From IMG/VR virus record IMGVR_UViG_3300020172_001354, positions 1 to 32,346 of that record: DNA of 32,346 nt; one strand, given 5' to 3'. The position numbers were made by a program, and so were the translations under genes. Every line of letters starts with the position of its first letter. Within the stretch, counting starts at the first letter, position 1. The DNA is from a virus. Below, piece after piece: positions 24,128-31,448 of the stretch. The notes beneath the pieces are model-generated. The model did not search any database, was not told the origin of the DNA, and saw only the letters and a list, made by a program, of their open reading frames with translations.

Positions 24128-24289
24128 ATGAAAACTTTAAGAATAAGCAAAACAATTTTCCCAACTGATAAACCTCAAAATTTTAACGAGTGGAGCGCAT
24201 GGTTTTGGGGAATATATGGAACGGAACTAGAAAAAATTAAGAACAAAAAAAGTTGGGAACGAAATATTTACAAACCAAAAAATAAATAA
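24128..24289 (+). CDS. Small hypothetical protein (53 aa)
   Basis: First gene of the P2 operon. MKTLRISKTIFPTDK, then a Trp-rich patch (FNEWSAWFWGIYG) and a strongly basic end (KIKNKKSWERNIYKPKNK). One base separates its stop from the next ATG. The Trp patch plus basic tail suggests binding to a protein or nucleic acid partner, without any known family. Confidence 0.65.
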   Translation: MKTLRISKTIFPTDKPQNFNEWSAWFWGIYGTELEKIKNKKSWERNIYKPKNK

Positions 24290-24290
24290 G

Positions 24291-24524
24291 ATGAAAACAA
24301 GTTTAGATAATTTATACAAATTACATTTTGAATTAAATTTAGATAATTTTTTCAATGTTGAAATTACAGAAAATACTACACGTTTGTTAGGATGGTATGA
24401 CTCACATTTAGAAAAATTACTATTTGACAAAGGTTACCAATTAAAATGGAGCGATGAAATGAATAACTACCGATTTGAAAGCGAAAGTTTAGTAATTGTA
24501 TTATCAAATAAGCCAGTTTTATGA
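24291..24524 (+). CDS. Hypothetical protein (77 aa)
   Basis: Alpha/beta composition, no membrane segment; FFNVEITENTTRLLGWYDSH and YQLKWSDEMNNYRFESES are its most distinctive stretches. ATGA overlap with the zinc-ribbon gene at 24521. Function not recognised; member of the P2 early cluster. Confidence 0.65.
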   Translation: MKTSLDNLYKLHFELNLDNFFNVEITENTTRLLGWYDSHLEKLLFDKGYQLKWSDEMNNYRFESESLVIVLSNKPVL

Positions 24525-24829
24525 TACCTACTAGAATCTGTAATGTTTGTAATATAGAAAAAAGATTAAACGCACTTTATTTTTATGAACGAATTAACAG
24601 AAGAAAAGAATTGAAAATTTACTATGATAGAATGTGTAAAAAATGTTATGGTAAAATAGCTTCTGAAAAAAGAAAAGAAATAAGGTATGTATTAAAACCT
24701 AATGTAGAAAGAATTTACATAAGAAAGGCAGAAATAGGTAGCAAAACAGAACCTTATTTTGAAGGTGAAAACTTTGAGTATATCGCACCAACGTATGAAC
24801 AAATATTAATGGAATATGAAAACAATTAA
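24521..24829 (+). CDS. Small zinc-ribbon protein (102 aa)
   Basis: Two CxxC pairs, RICNVC (C7, C10) and MCKKCYG (C39, C42), with a basic segment between and after, predict a zinc ribbon similar to the N-terminal zinc motif of some phage nucleases and endonuclease VII-like proteins, but no nuclease His/Asn motif follows. The second half is polar and ends in an acidic helix. May bind DNA, RNA or a host polymerase subunit. Confidence 0.7.
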   Translation: MIPTRICNVCNIEKRLNALYFYERINRRKELKIYYDRMCKKCYGKIASEKRKEIRYVLKPNVERIYIRKAEIGSKTEPYFEGENFEYIAPTYEQILMEYENN

Positions 24830-24929
24830 AATAGACAAAACAACTTACTACATCCACTTTGAAAGTTTGGATTATTATTTAGTAAGTAAAAGTAAAACAA
24901 GTGCAAAATTTAAAATTGATAAGAAATGA
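24816..24929 (+). CDS. Very small hypothetical protein (37 aa)
   Basis: Frame MKTIKIDKTTYYIHFES ... KFKIDKK, basic and strand-like, overlapping the zinc-ribbon gene by 14 bases and ending in an ATGA overlap with the gene at 24926. It fills the otherwise unexplained gap between those genes, consistent with the tightly packed layout. Confidence 0.6.
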   Translation: MKTIKIDKTTYYIHFESLDYYLVSKSKTSAKFKIDKK

Positions 24930-25249
24930 ACAAAAAATTAATAGTTGAAAAACGCAAAATTGAAAGGCAATTAAGACACGATTTATATATGTCGGATAAA
25001 CATAATTTCGATGTTAAAGCTTGTGTAGTTGCTGGATGCTTACCAGTATTTATAGATTACTGCGAGCAATTAAACAAGGTATTTCCTGAACATTATAGCA
25101 AAGAAATGATTAAAACTTTAAATCAGAATATTAATAGTATTTTCTTTAAATGTCCTGAGAACGAAAAGCAAGCGGTTGCAGAACAAATGAATAATATCAC
25201 AATGTCATTTGAGAATTGGATTGAAACTAATTTTAAAGAAGTTGAATAA
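24926..25249 (+). CDS. Hypothetical helical protein (107 aa)
   Basis: Helical and charged (EKRKIERQLRHDLYMSDKHN; CLPVFIDYCEQLNKVF; ENEKQAVAEQMNNITMSF). Four Cys are spread without a CxxC pattern. Shares one base with the next start (TAATG). No recognised family; early accessory gene. Confidence 0.65.
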   Translation: MNKKLIVEKRKIERQLRHDLYMSDKHNFDVKACVVAGCLPVFIDYCEQLNKVFPEHYSKEMIKTLNQNINSIFFKCPENEKQAVAEQMNNITMSFENWIETNFKEVE

Positions 25250-25470
25250 TGGATAAACAAATAAAATACGAAAATTACGTCAAACGTAACCCATTAATAA
25301 GAAATAAGCATAGACTTGCATATCTACGAAATAAAGACTTTAAGCATTTATATTGTAAATCTATTCAGAAACAAGCTAAAGTGCTTTTAAAACATTGTAA
25401 AAGGGAGTATTTTGGGTATAATATAACTAATTACCGAAAAAAATATGTGAATAATGAATGTATTAACTAA
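25249..25470 (+). CDS. Very basic hypothetical protein (73 aa)
   Basis: Rich in Lys/Arg/Tyr (YENYVKRNPLIRNKHRLAYL; KSIQKQAKVLLKHCKREYFG) with few acidic residues, suggesting nucleic acid binding. No motif. Followed by a short gap with a GTGAATAATGAAT direct repeat just before the methyltransferase start. Confidence 0.65.
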   Translation: MDKQIKYENYVKRNPLIRNKHRLAYLRNKDFKHLYCKSIQKQAKVLLKHCKREYFGYNITNYRKKYVNNECIN

Positions 25471-25481
25471 AAACGTGAATA

Positions 25482-26351
25482 ATGAATAATGAAAATGTAG
25501 ATTTATTTGGTGAAGTTATAGTAACAGACCCAATTTTAAGAGACCAATTTATTGAGCCACCATTTAGTGTTTTAGATACAAAAAGTGGTAATTTTTTAAG
25601 ACGCATAAAACAATGGAAACAATTAAACATCAAAAGTGAGTTAGGTAGAAACGTAAAAACATTTGGTAAATTTAATCCAAATCAGGGAAATAAAGATAGG
25701 TTTGATAAAATATCAACATCTATCTTTAATCCAGCACTTTGCGAGGTTTTGTATAAGTGGTTTTGTGTTGAAAATGGGACAATCTTAGACCCTTTCGCAG
25801 GTGGTTCGGTTCGTGGAATAGTTGCGAATAAATTAGGTTATAAATACACAGGAATAGATATAAGACAAGAACAAATTGATAGCAATAGAGAGCAAGGTTT
25901 AAATATATTAGATGTAAACAATCAACCTCAATGGTATGTAGGAGATTCAAATGAATTTTTAGACAATTTTAATAAAGATTTTGATTTTGTTTTTAGTTGC
26001 CCACCTTACGCAGATTTGGAGGTTTATAGTGATTTAGATGGTGATATAAGTAATAAACCATACAAACAATTTTTAGAACTTTATGAAAGTATAATTGAAA
26101 AGTCTTGTAAATTGTTAAAAAAAGATGGTTTAGCTTGTTTTGTGGTTGGAGAGGTTAGAGATAAAAAAGGTAATTATATCGGATTCGTACCCGACACAAT
26201 TAAGGCTTTTGAAAAATGTGGTATGAAGTTTTACAATGAATGTATTTTATTAGACCAATTAGGTACTGCATCAATGAGAGCGAATGGAAATATGAAAAGT
26301 AAAAAGTTAGTTAAAGTTCATCAAAATATTTCAGTATTTAAAAAGTATTAA
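25482..26351 (+). CDS. Orphan DNA methyltransferase (N4-cytosine or N6-adenine type)
   Basis: 289 residues. SAM-binding motif I is DPFAGGSVRG (103-112) and catalytic motif IV is SCPPY (172-176); motif I precedes motif IV, as in the permuted beta/gamma-type arrangement. Motif IV of form S-x-P-P-Y acts on an exocyclic amino group, so the product is N4-methylcytosine or N6-methyladenine. The N-terminal PPFSVLDTKSGNFLRRIKQW is typical of phage and ParB-linked methyltransferases. No restriction endonuclease is adjacent, so it probably protects phage DNA from host enzymes or marks it for replication or packaging. Several in-frame starts are close together (25482 and 25491); the first is used. Confidence 0.9.
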   Translation: MNNENVDLFGEVIVTDPILRDQFIEPPFSVLDTKSGNFLRRIKQWKQLNIKSELGRNVKTFGKFNPNQGNKDRFDKISTSIFNPALCEVLYKWFCVENGTILDPFAGGSVRGIVANKLGYKYTGIDIRQEQIDSNREQGLNILDVNNQPQWYVGDSNEFLDNFNKDFDFVFSCPPYADLEVYSDLDGDISNKPYKQFLELYESIIEKSCKLLKKDGLACFVVGEVRDKKGNYIGFVPDTIKAFEKCGMKFYNECILLDQLGTASMRANGNMKSKKLVKVHQNISVFKKY

Positions 26352-26355
26352 CACT

Positions 26356-26383
26356 ATTCTAATTGCGTGGTACGGATTAGAAT
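26356..26383. repeat. 8-bp perfect inverted repeat after methyltransferase gene
   Basis: ATTCTAAT (26356-26363) and ATTAGAAT (26376-26383) flank a 12-base GC-richer loop (TGCGTGGTACGG) that can add a 3-bp inner stem. No T-tract follows, so it may be an operator, an RNA-stabilising hairpin or a weak processing site rather than a terminator. Confidence 0.5.
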
Positions 26384-26437
26384 TTAAATCAAAACAAATA
26401 GACTAACATCTATTCAATCGTTAAAAAATCGTTTTGT

Positions 26438-26464
26438 CCCTCGCTATTTTAGTGGGGGTTTTTT
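26438..26464 (+). terminator. Intrinsic terminator ending P2 operon
   Basis: Stem CCCTCGCT (26438-26445) with AGTGGGGG (26451-26458), two G-U pairs, 5-base loop, followed by six T (26459-26464). Confidence 0.85.
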
Positions 26465-26478
26465 ATTAACTTTACTTT

Positions 26479-26670
26479 ATGAAATATCTTATAATCCTTT
26501 TACTATTTTCCTGCAAATCATATCGAATTCATGAAGCTAATTTAATAGAACAACAAAAACAGATGCTTAAACACGATGAACAAAGTAGGAAAAAACAGCA
26601 GAAAATTAGAGATAGCAGAAAAAAAAGAGTGAAAGTTTATAAAAAAAGATTGCAGAATAAATATATTTAG
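26479..26670 (+). CDS. Small predicted lipoprotein with basic coiled-coil-like tail (63 aa)
   Basis: A short signal-like start (KYLIILLLF) leads to LFSC with Cys12 as the probable lipidation site. The mature part is extremely basic and helical (HEANLIEQQKQMLKHDEQSR, then KKQQKIRDSRKKR). After Cys there is no run of Asp/Glu, so it lacks the surface-export signal known in Bacteroidota lipoproteins and would stay on the periplasmic side. It stands alone between a terminator and a non-coding region. Spanin-like function, superinfection exclusion and a host-modifying role are all possible; none is shown. Confidence 0.6.
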   Translation: MKYLIILLLFSCKSYRIHEANLIEQQKQMLKHDEQSRKKQQKIRDSRKKRVKVYKKRLQNKYI

Positions 26671-26681
26671 CCATAACTTAT

Positions 26682-26706
26682 ACCACAATTCTACCACGTT
26701 CACCAC
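26682..26706 (+). repeat. Three ACCAC repeats (possible iterons)
   Basis: TACCACAATTC, TACCACGTTC and ACCACATTC follow one another with ACCAC starts at 26682, 26693 and 26702, about one helical turn apart. The complementary pattern TTGTGGTGG occurs at 26777-26785. Such helically phased repeats are typical of replication initiator or repressor binding sites. Confidence 0.5.
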
Positions 26707-26811
26707 ATTCTCTTTATATACCGAGTGTTGAGCAAAAAAAAATTCCTTTAAATCATTATTTTGTTTTTTGTGATGGTTGTGGTGGCAGAAATATTAAAAT
26801 ATACGAAAAAT

Positions 26812-26868
26812 AAAAGTTAAATATTTGATAATTAATTACTTATAAAAACTTTAAAAGTTAGTTATTTG
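26812..26868 (+). repeat. Imperfect 16-bp direct repeat pair
   Basis: AAAAGTTAAATATTTG at 26812-26827 and AAAAGTTAGTTATTTG at 26853-26868, 14 of 16 identical, 41 bp start to start (about four helical turns). Could be paired operator sites upstream of the replication promoter. Confidence 0.5.
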
Positions 26869-26930
26869 GCGTTCAATTAGTTAACTTGTTTTTATACTTT
26901 TTTTTTAATTTATTTTAATATTTATGTATT

Positions 26931-26956
26931 TTGTATTGATATTATAGTTAGATTTG
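26931..26956 (+). promoter_or_regulatory. Candidate promoter P3 for the replication operon
   Basis: TAGATTTG at 26949-26956 matches TAnnTTTG exactly. The nearest TTG (26931-26933) is 15 bases away, shorter than the usual 17-23, so this promoter may be weak or need an activator. Expected start near 26962, just before the structured leader at 26968. Confidence 0.6.
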
Positions 26957-26967
26957 TATATGGATAA

Positions 26968-27056
26968 GTCGGAAAACAAATCCAGAAAGAAATTTATTTA
27001 GAAAACCCATTTGTAATAAAGTCCTGTTTTCCGACGCTTTATTCAATTGGGTTTTC
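26968..27056 (+). ncRNA. Structured leader with interleaved inverted repeats (pseudoknot-like)
   Basis: Perfect 11-bp inverted repeat GTCGGAAAACA (26968-26978) / TGTTTTCCGAC (27025-27035), and perfect 9-bp repeat GAAAACCCA (27001-27009) / TGGGTTTTC (27048-27056). The order A, B, A', B' is that of an H-type pseudoknot, with long linkers. CGACG (27032-27036) can also pair with CGTCG (27056-27060), an alternative. It would begin about 6 bases into a transcript from P3 and end 22 bases before the ATG at 27079, so it may act as a cis-regulatory leader or small RNA. Confidence 0.5.
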
Positions 27057-27078
27057 GTCGTTTAAAATATTTGTATTT

Positions 27079-27279
27079 ATGAGTGAAAAAAAAGAAAATA
27101 AAATGTTTGTAATAGACATTTTAGATCAATTAGTAAAACCAAGTTCTAATATTAATTTATTAGAGATTGGATACCAATTTTATGATGATTTAAATAATTG
27201 TAAAAAACAAGTTATTAAAATACAAAATAATGATTGGTACAATATTACATTTATTTTTATTAAAACAGTTGAATTATGA
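27079..27279 (+). CDS. Hypothetical protein, first gene of replication operon (66 aa)
   Basis: Begins 22 bases after the structured leader. SEKKENKMFVIDILDQLVKP and EIGYQFYDDLNNCKKQVIKI are helical, followed by strands (DWYNITFIFIKTVEL). ATGA overlap with the primase gene at 27276, so the leader could control both genes through this small frame. No family recognised. Confidence 0.65.
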   Translation: MSEKKENKMFVIDILDQLVKPSSNINLLEIGYQFYDDLNNCKKQVIKIQNNDWYNITFIFIKTVEL

Positions 27280-29639
27280 TAGCTGAACCATTTAATAGTA
27301 AGATTTCTGTATTTAAAAACTTATTTGCAAGTAAAGAAACTCCGTTCAGTTTAACAATAACTGATGTTTACGAAAGAATAAAAGAAGGTAATCCTATTTT
27401 AATTGATAAGATTAATATTATAAGAACTACCCAAGACAAAGAATTAAGAGATAAAACTAAAAATAGTTTATTAGCTATTCTATTTAATGGAATATTTATT
27501 GAAAGAACAGATAATTCACTTGAAGAACATTCAGGATGTTGTATTTTAGATTTTGATAAATATCCAAATGAACAAACTATGAATTTGGAACGTGAAAGAT
27601 TAATAAATGATAAGCACGTTTTAATGGTGTTTACTTCTCCAAGTGGAAATGGTTTAAAGGCTTTAATTCGTATTCCAAAAAGTAATAAATCAGAACATAA
27701 AAGAAGGTTTAATGCTTTTAGAAAATATTTTGAAAGTGATTATTTTGATGAAAAAAACTGTAATGTTTCAAGGGTATGTTTTGAAAGTTACGACCCAAAT
27801 ATTTATTTAAATCAATTTTGTGAAATATTTACAGATATTGAAGAAGAAAAAGGATTTAGTTATTCTGAAAAAGTACCCTCAATTATTTTAAGAGATGAAA
27901 GAAAAATAATTGAAAGAATAATGAAATTTGATTTTAAAGGTGGTTTTGAAGAAGGTAATAGAAATAACTACATTTTAAAATTAGCTATGTCATTTTCAGA
28001 ATATGGAATAAGTCAAGATACTGCAGAAGGATATATTTTTAACAATGTTGTAATTGGTGATTTTTCAGAAACGGAAACAGTAAACACTATTCGTTCAGCT
28101 TATAGAAAAACAAATTTTGATAGTAAATATTTTGAGGATTTTTCTACAATTAAAACAATACAAAATAAAATAAAAAGCGGTGTAAATTTAGAGGACATTC
28201 AAAAACAACTTAATGTAGAAAAAGAAATAATTAATGAAATTAAATTTCAGTTAGTTGAATCAGAGGATATATTTTGGAATATTCAAGTTAATAAAAATGG
28301 AGCAGAAACAATAACAGTTGAACCATTTAAGTATGCTTCTTTTTTAGTGAAAAATGGTTTTAATAAATACTATCCAGAAACTTCTGAAAATCCAACTTTT
28401 GTAAGAGTAAAAGAAAATAAAGTTAGTTTATCTTCCGTAGCTCAAATAAAGGATTTTGTATTAAATTATTTATTGGAAAAAGGTTTAATAAATGTATGGA
28501 ATTACTGTTCAAAAAGTCCTTATCTATTTACAGAAAGTCATTTAAACATGATTGATAGTATTTATTTAAAAATGTTATCAGATGAAAAAGATACTGCTTA
28601 TATTCCTTTTAAAAATGGAGTTGTAAAAGTAAATGGTAAAACTACAGAATTATTAAATTTTATTGATGTTGATGGTTATATTTGGGAAAATCAAATAATA
28701 AATAGAGAATTTAAAAAGGTTACAGATTTTACAAATGATTTTCAAGATTTTGTTAGAAAAGTAAGTGCAAATGATGACGAAAGAACTAAGTCGCTTGAGC
28801 TTACTTTAGGTTATTTAATTCATACTTATAAAGATAAAACAGACCAAAAAGCTATTATATTTAACGATCAAGAGATTGACGACAACCCAAACGGGGGAAG
28901 CGGTAAAAGTTTAGTTTTAACTTCACTTTCACATTTTAGAAAGTTAATAAAAATAGATGGTAAATCATTTGACCCTAAAAAATCGGATTTTGTTTATCAA
29001 CGTGTAAATTTAGATACTCAAATTTTATCATTTGATGATGTTAAAAAGAACTTTAATTTTGAACAATTATTCTCATTAATTACTGAAGGAATTACAGTTA
29101 ATAGAAAAAATAAAGATGAGATATTTATTCCTTTTGAACGTTCACCAAAAATTATAATTACAACTAACTATGTAATTAATGGAATAGGAAGTTCACACGA
29201 AAGAAGACGACACGAAATTGAGTTTTTTCAATATTTTAATAATAAAAGAAGTCCTTTGTCAGAATATGGTAGATTGCTTTTTGATAGTTGGAATGTAAAC
29301 GATTGGAATAAATTTGATAATTATTTTATCAATAATTTACAAATGTTTTTAAATGAAGGATTATCTAAAACAATTTCAATTAATGGAAATGCTAAAAGAT
29401 TTATTCAAGGTTCTACAAAAGACTTTTACGATTGGACTGAAGAAGGAAATTTACCTATCAATAAAAGAATTTATACAGTTGAAATTGTGGCTTTATTCCT
29501 TCAAGAGTATAAAAATTATAAAGAATTAAGTCCACGTGATTTTATGAAGTGGGTACGAGAATATTGTGATTATAAAGGATATGATTTTGAAAAAAATAGA
29601 GACCAACAAGGTAGATATTTTGAAATAAAAACTAATTAA
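27276..29639 (+). CDS. Primase-helicase (BT4734-like primase domain plus SF3-type helicase)
   Basis: 787 residues. N-terminal region (about 1-200) has CCILDFDKY (88-96) and FTSPSGNGLKALIRIP (119-134), the acidic and basic/Gly motifs of the BT4734-like/VirE-N group of archaeo-eukaryotic-type primases. Middle: linker helices. C-terminal region: Walker A NPNGGSGKS (537-545), Walker B-like QILSFDDVKK, and PKIIITTNYVINGIGSSHER with RRRHEIEF following, the sensor and arginine segment of D5/SF3 helicases. Together they make primers and unwind DNA for phage replication. No phage DNA polymerase is visible, so host polymerase is presumably used. Confidence 0.88.
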   Translation: MIAEPFNSKISVFKNLFASKETPFSLTITDVYERIKEGNPILIDKINIIRTTQDKELRDKTKNSLLAILFNGIFIERTDNSLEEHSGCCILDFDKYPNEQTMNLERERLINDKHVLMVFTSPSGNGLKALIRIPKSNKSEHKRRFNAFRKYFESDYFDEKNCNVSRVCFESYDPNIYLNQFCEIFTDIEEEKGFSYSEKVPSIILRDERKIIERIMKFDFKGGFEEGNRNNYILKLAMSFSEYGISQDTAEGYIFNNVVIGDFSETETVNTIRSAYRKTNFDSKYFEDFSTIKTIQNKIKSGVNLEDIQKQLNVEKEIINEIKFQLVESEDIFWNIQVNKNGAETITVEPFKYASFLVKNGFNKYYPETSENPTFVRVKENKVSLSSVAQIKDFVLNYLLEKGLINVWNYCSKSPYLFTESHLNMIDSIYLKMLSDEKDTAYIPFKNGVVKVNGKTTELLNFIDVDGYIWENQIINREFKKVTDFTNDFQDFVRKVSANDDERTKSLELTLGYLIHTYKDKTDQKAIIFNDQEIDDNPNGGSGKSLVLTSLSHFRKLIKIDGKSFDPKKSDFVYQRVNLDTQILSFDDVKKNFNFEQLFSLITEGITVNRKNKDEIFIPFERSPKIIITTNYVINGIGSSHERRRHEIEFFQYFNNKRSPLSEYGRLLFDSWNVNDWNKFDNYFINNLQMFLNEGLSKTISINGNAKRFIQGSTKDFYDWTEEGNLPINKRIYTVEIVALFLQEYKNYKELSPRDFMKWVREYCDYKGYDFEKNRDQQGRYFEIKTN

Positions 29640-29648
29640 AAAATAAAA

Positions 29649-31244
29649 ATGTTAAATATAGAACAACAAAAATTGCAAAATGAATTAATTGATTTTGTAA
29701 GTGGTAGTGAAAACGGATTTTTCGGAGTAGTTGGAGCTGGTGGAACAGGAAAAACGTACACTATTTGTAAATCAATAGACGTTTCAAAAGCTATTTTTTT
29801 AGGTGCTACAAATAAAGTTGTAGGTAATTTAAAAAAACAACTAATAAGAGATGGGGAAACTAATTTTAAAGCTAAAACAATAGATAGTTTTTTAGGTTTT
29901 AAAATGATAAAAGACCATAACAATAGAACGATTACTAAAAGAAAGTTACCAAAGTTAGAGGATATTCCGAAAATAATTGTAATTGATGAAATTTCTTTAA
30001 TTAATAATGAATGTTTTGAATTATTGATGAAGTTAAAAAGTAAAAGAAAGTTTATTTTAATTGGTGACAATAGACAAATACCACCTATTGAAGATGAATT
30101 TGAAAGAGATACTCAAGGTTTTAAAGTGAGTAAAATTTTCAATAATTTAGATTATAAAGTTGAGTTAACTATTCAGCAAAGACAAAAAGATGGCACAGAT
30201 TTAAAAAGTTTAATTAAAAAGTTTAGGGAAAATATGCACCTTGAAATTAACTTTGAAAGTATGGCTAATAAATATAAAAATGATAATGATATACTTTTTT
30301 ATAATAATAATTCAAAAGAATTAAAAGAAATAATAAAAGGTAAAAATCCAATTGCTGTTTGTTTTAAAAATTTAACGTGCCTTTCTTTTAATTGGTTAAT
30401 TGGTTCTACAAAATCAAATAATAGAGGGTATAAAGTAAATGAATTAAATGAGGGTGATGTTGTTTTTTTTGATGGGTTTTACTCCAGAGATAACGAAAAA
30501 TTTTATACTTCAGAAACGGTTACAATTATGAAAATTGATAATTTTGTTGAGGATGAAATGGAAATAATTAAAGGTGAAAAAATAGTTAAATTTAATTACA
30601 AAAAAATATTAGTTAAAAAAGAAAGCGGTGTTCAAGTTATTATTTATGTTGGAAATGGATATAAAGAAACTTTACAACCGATTAAATATAGAATTGATTA
30701 CATTATAGGAAAAATAAAAAAAGATATTGAAAAATTAAATGTTGGTAATAAATATAAATTTGTACTACAAAAACAAATAGCTGAATTAAATACAAAATAC
30801 AATGATTTAAAATTAGGTTTTGCGACACTTAAAAAACCTTTTGCTATTACTTCGCATAAAAGTCAAGGAAGTACGTTTAACGATGTTATAATTCCAATTT
30901 ATGACTATGCTAATAGACACGCTCAAGATGTTAATCAATTAATGTATGTAGCTATGTCAAGAGCTGATAGCAGAATAATATTTGTAGATAAAAATTCTAA
31001 CTTTAAAGATAATTCAAATAGATATTCCTTTTCAGAAATGGAACGTTCAGCAATTGCTTCAAGTCAATCTTATAATTGTAATATTTGTGAAATTGAATTA
31101 AATGATAATAGAGAGTTTGATGTTGACCATATTATTCCGATTGCAAATGGTGGAAAAAATACAGTTGATAATTTACAAGCTATTTGCAAAATTTGTCATT
31201 CTGAAAAAACAAAGTCAGAAAAGTATGGAATTGAATTAAATTAA
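29649..31244 (+). CDS. Dda/RecD-like SF1 helicase fused to a C-terminal HNH nuclease
   Basis: 531 residues. Helicase motifs: Walker A GAGGTGKT (29-36), DEISL of motif II (about 110-114), ILIGDNRQIPPI of motif III, FAITSHKSQGSTF of motif V and QLMYVAMSRADSRIIF of motif VI; the layout is SF1B (Dda, RecD2). After a short linker, residues 477-525 form an HNH nuclease: CNIC (C477, C480), FDVDHIIPIANGG (D493, H494), VDNLQAICKICH (N508, C513, C516, H517). The four Cys would hold a zinc ion and the His/Asn/His set the catalytic metal. Dda-like helicases help start and run phage replication; the attached nuclease suggests unwinding linked to nicking or cutting. Reading is continuous, not a frameshift artefact. 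Confidence 0.9.
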   Translation: MLNIEQQKLQNELIDFVSGSENGFFGVVGAGGTGKTYTICKSIDVSKAIFLGATNKVVGNLKKQLIRDGETNFKAKTIDSFLGFKMIKDHNNRTITKRKLPKLEDIPKIIVIDEISLINNECFELLMKLKSKRKFILIGDNRQIPPIEDEFERDTQGFKVSKIFNNLDYKVELTIQQRQKDGTDLKSLIKKFRENMHLEINFESMANKYKNDNDILFYNNNSKELKEIIKGKNPIAVCFKNLTCLSFNWLIGSTKSNNRGYKVNELNEGDVVFFDGFYSRDNEKFYTSETVTIMKIDNFVEDEMEIIKGEKIVKFNYKKILVKKESGVQVIIYVGNGYKETLQPIKYRIDYIIGKIKKDIEKLNVGNKYKFVLQKQIAELNTKYNDLKLGFATLKKPFAITSHKSQGSTFNDVIIPIYDYANRHAQDVNQLMYVAMSRADSRIIFVDKNSNFKDNSNRYSFSEMERSAIASSQSYNCNICEIELNDNREFDVDHIIPIANGGKNTVDNLQAICKICHSEKTKSEKYGIELN

Positions 31245-31274
31245 TTATATTAGCCGAATAAAACTAAATAGATT

Positions 31275-31448
31275 ATGAAAGAATTAGAATTTGAATTACA
31301 GAAATTAAAAGAAGCAATTGAGTTGAGAGACCCTTATTTACAGATTTCAGCAATTGGAAACTTAGGACTACAATTAAAAATAATTTCATTAGAATTAGGA
31401 CACGATTTTAATAAGGCAGTAAATAACTCAATATACGATTTAAAATAA
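31275..31448 (+). CDS. Small hypothetical helical protein (57 aa)
   Basis: MKELEFELQKLKEAIELRDP forms an amphipathic helix, followed by SAIGNLGLQLKIISLELGHD. Its stop overlaps the next ATG by one base (TAATG). Begins the tiny-gene cluster that crosses the circular junction. No recognised family. Confidence 0.7.
   Translation: MKELEFELQKLKEAIELRDPYLQISAIGNLGLQLKIISLELGHDFNKAVNNSIYDLK

Larger units (their letters stand above)
26671..27078. other. Non-coding regulatory/origin candidate region (408 bp)
   Basis: Longest gene-free stretch of the genome. From left to right it holds: three ACCAC repeats about 10 bp apart (26682, 26693, 26702); an opposing GTGGTGG cluster (26779-26785); a 16-bp imperfect direct repeat AAAAGTTAAATATTTG / AAAAGTTAGTTATTTG (26812-26827, 26853-26868); a T/A-rich tract (26888-26945); a promoter-like TAGATTTG; and an RNA leader with two interleaved inverted repeats (26968-27056). 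It directly precedes the primase and helicase genes, so it is the best candidate for replication origin and replication-operon control. Confidence 0.6.

Noticed and set aside
25456-25490. GTGAATAATGAAT direct repeat before the methyltransferase
   Set aside because: Two copies of a simple AT-rich word around closely spaced start codons; probably slippage, no evidence of function.
26959-26967. TATGGATAA as a DnaA box (reverse of TTATCCATA)
   Set aside because: One mismatch at a conserved position and only a single copy, so not enough to call a DnaA box.
29636-30070. Open frame on the - strand opposite the helicase start (144 codons)
   Set aside because: Low-complexity hydrophobic translation antisense to clear Walker A and B motifs; a shadow of the coding strand.
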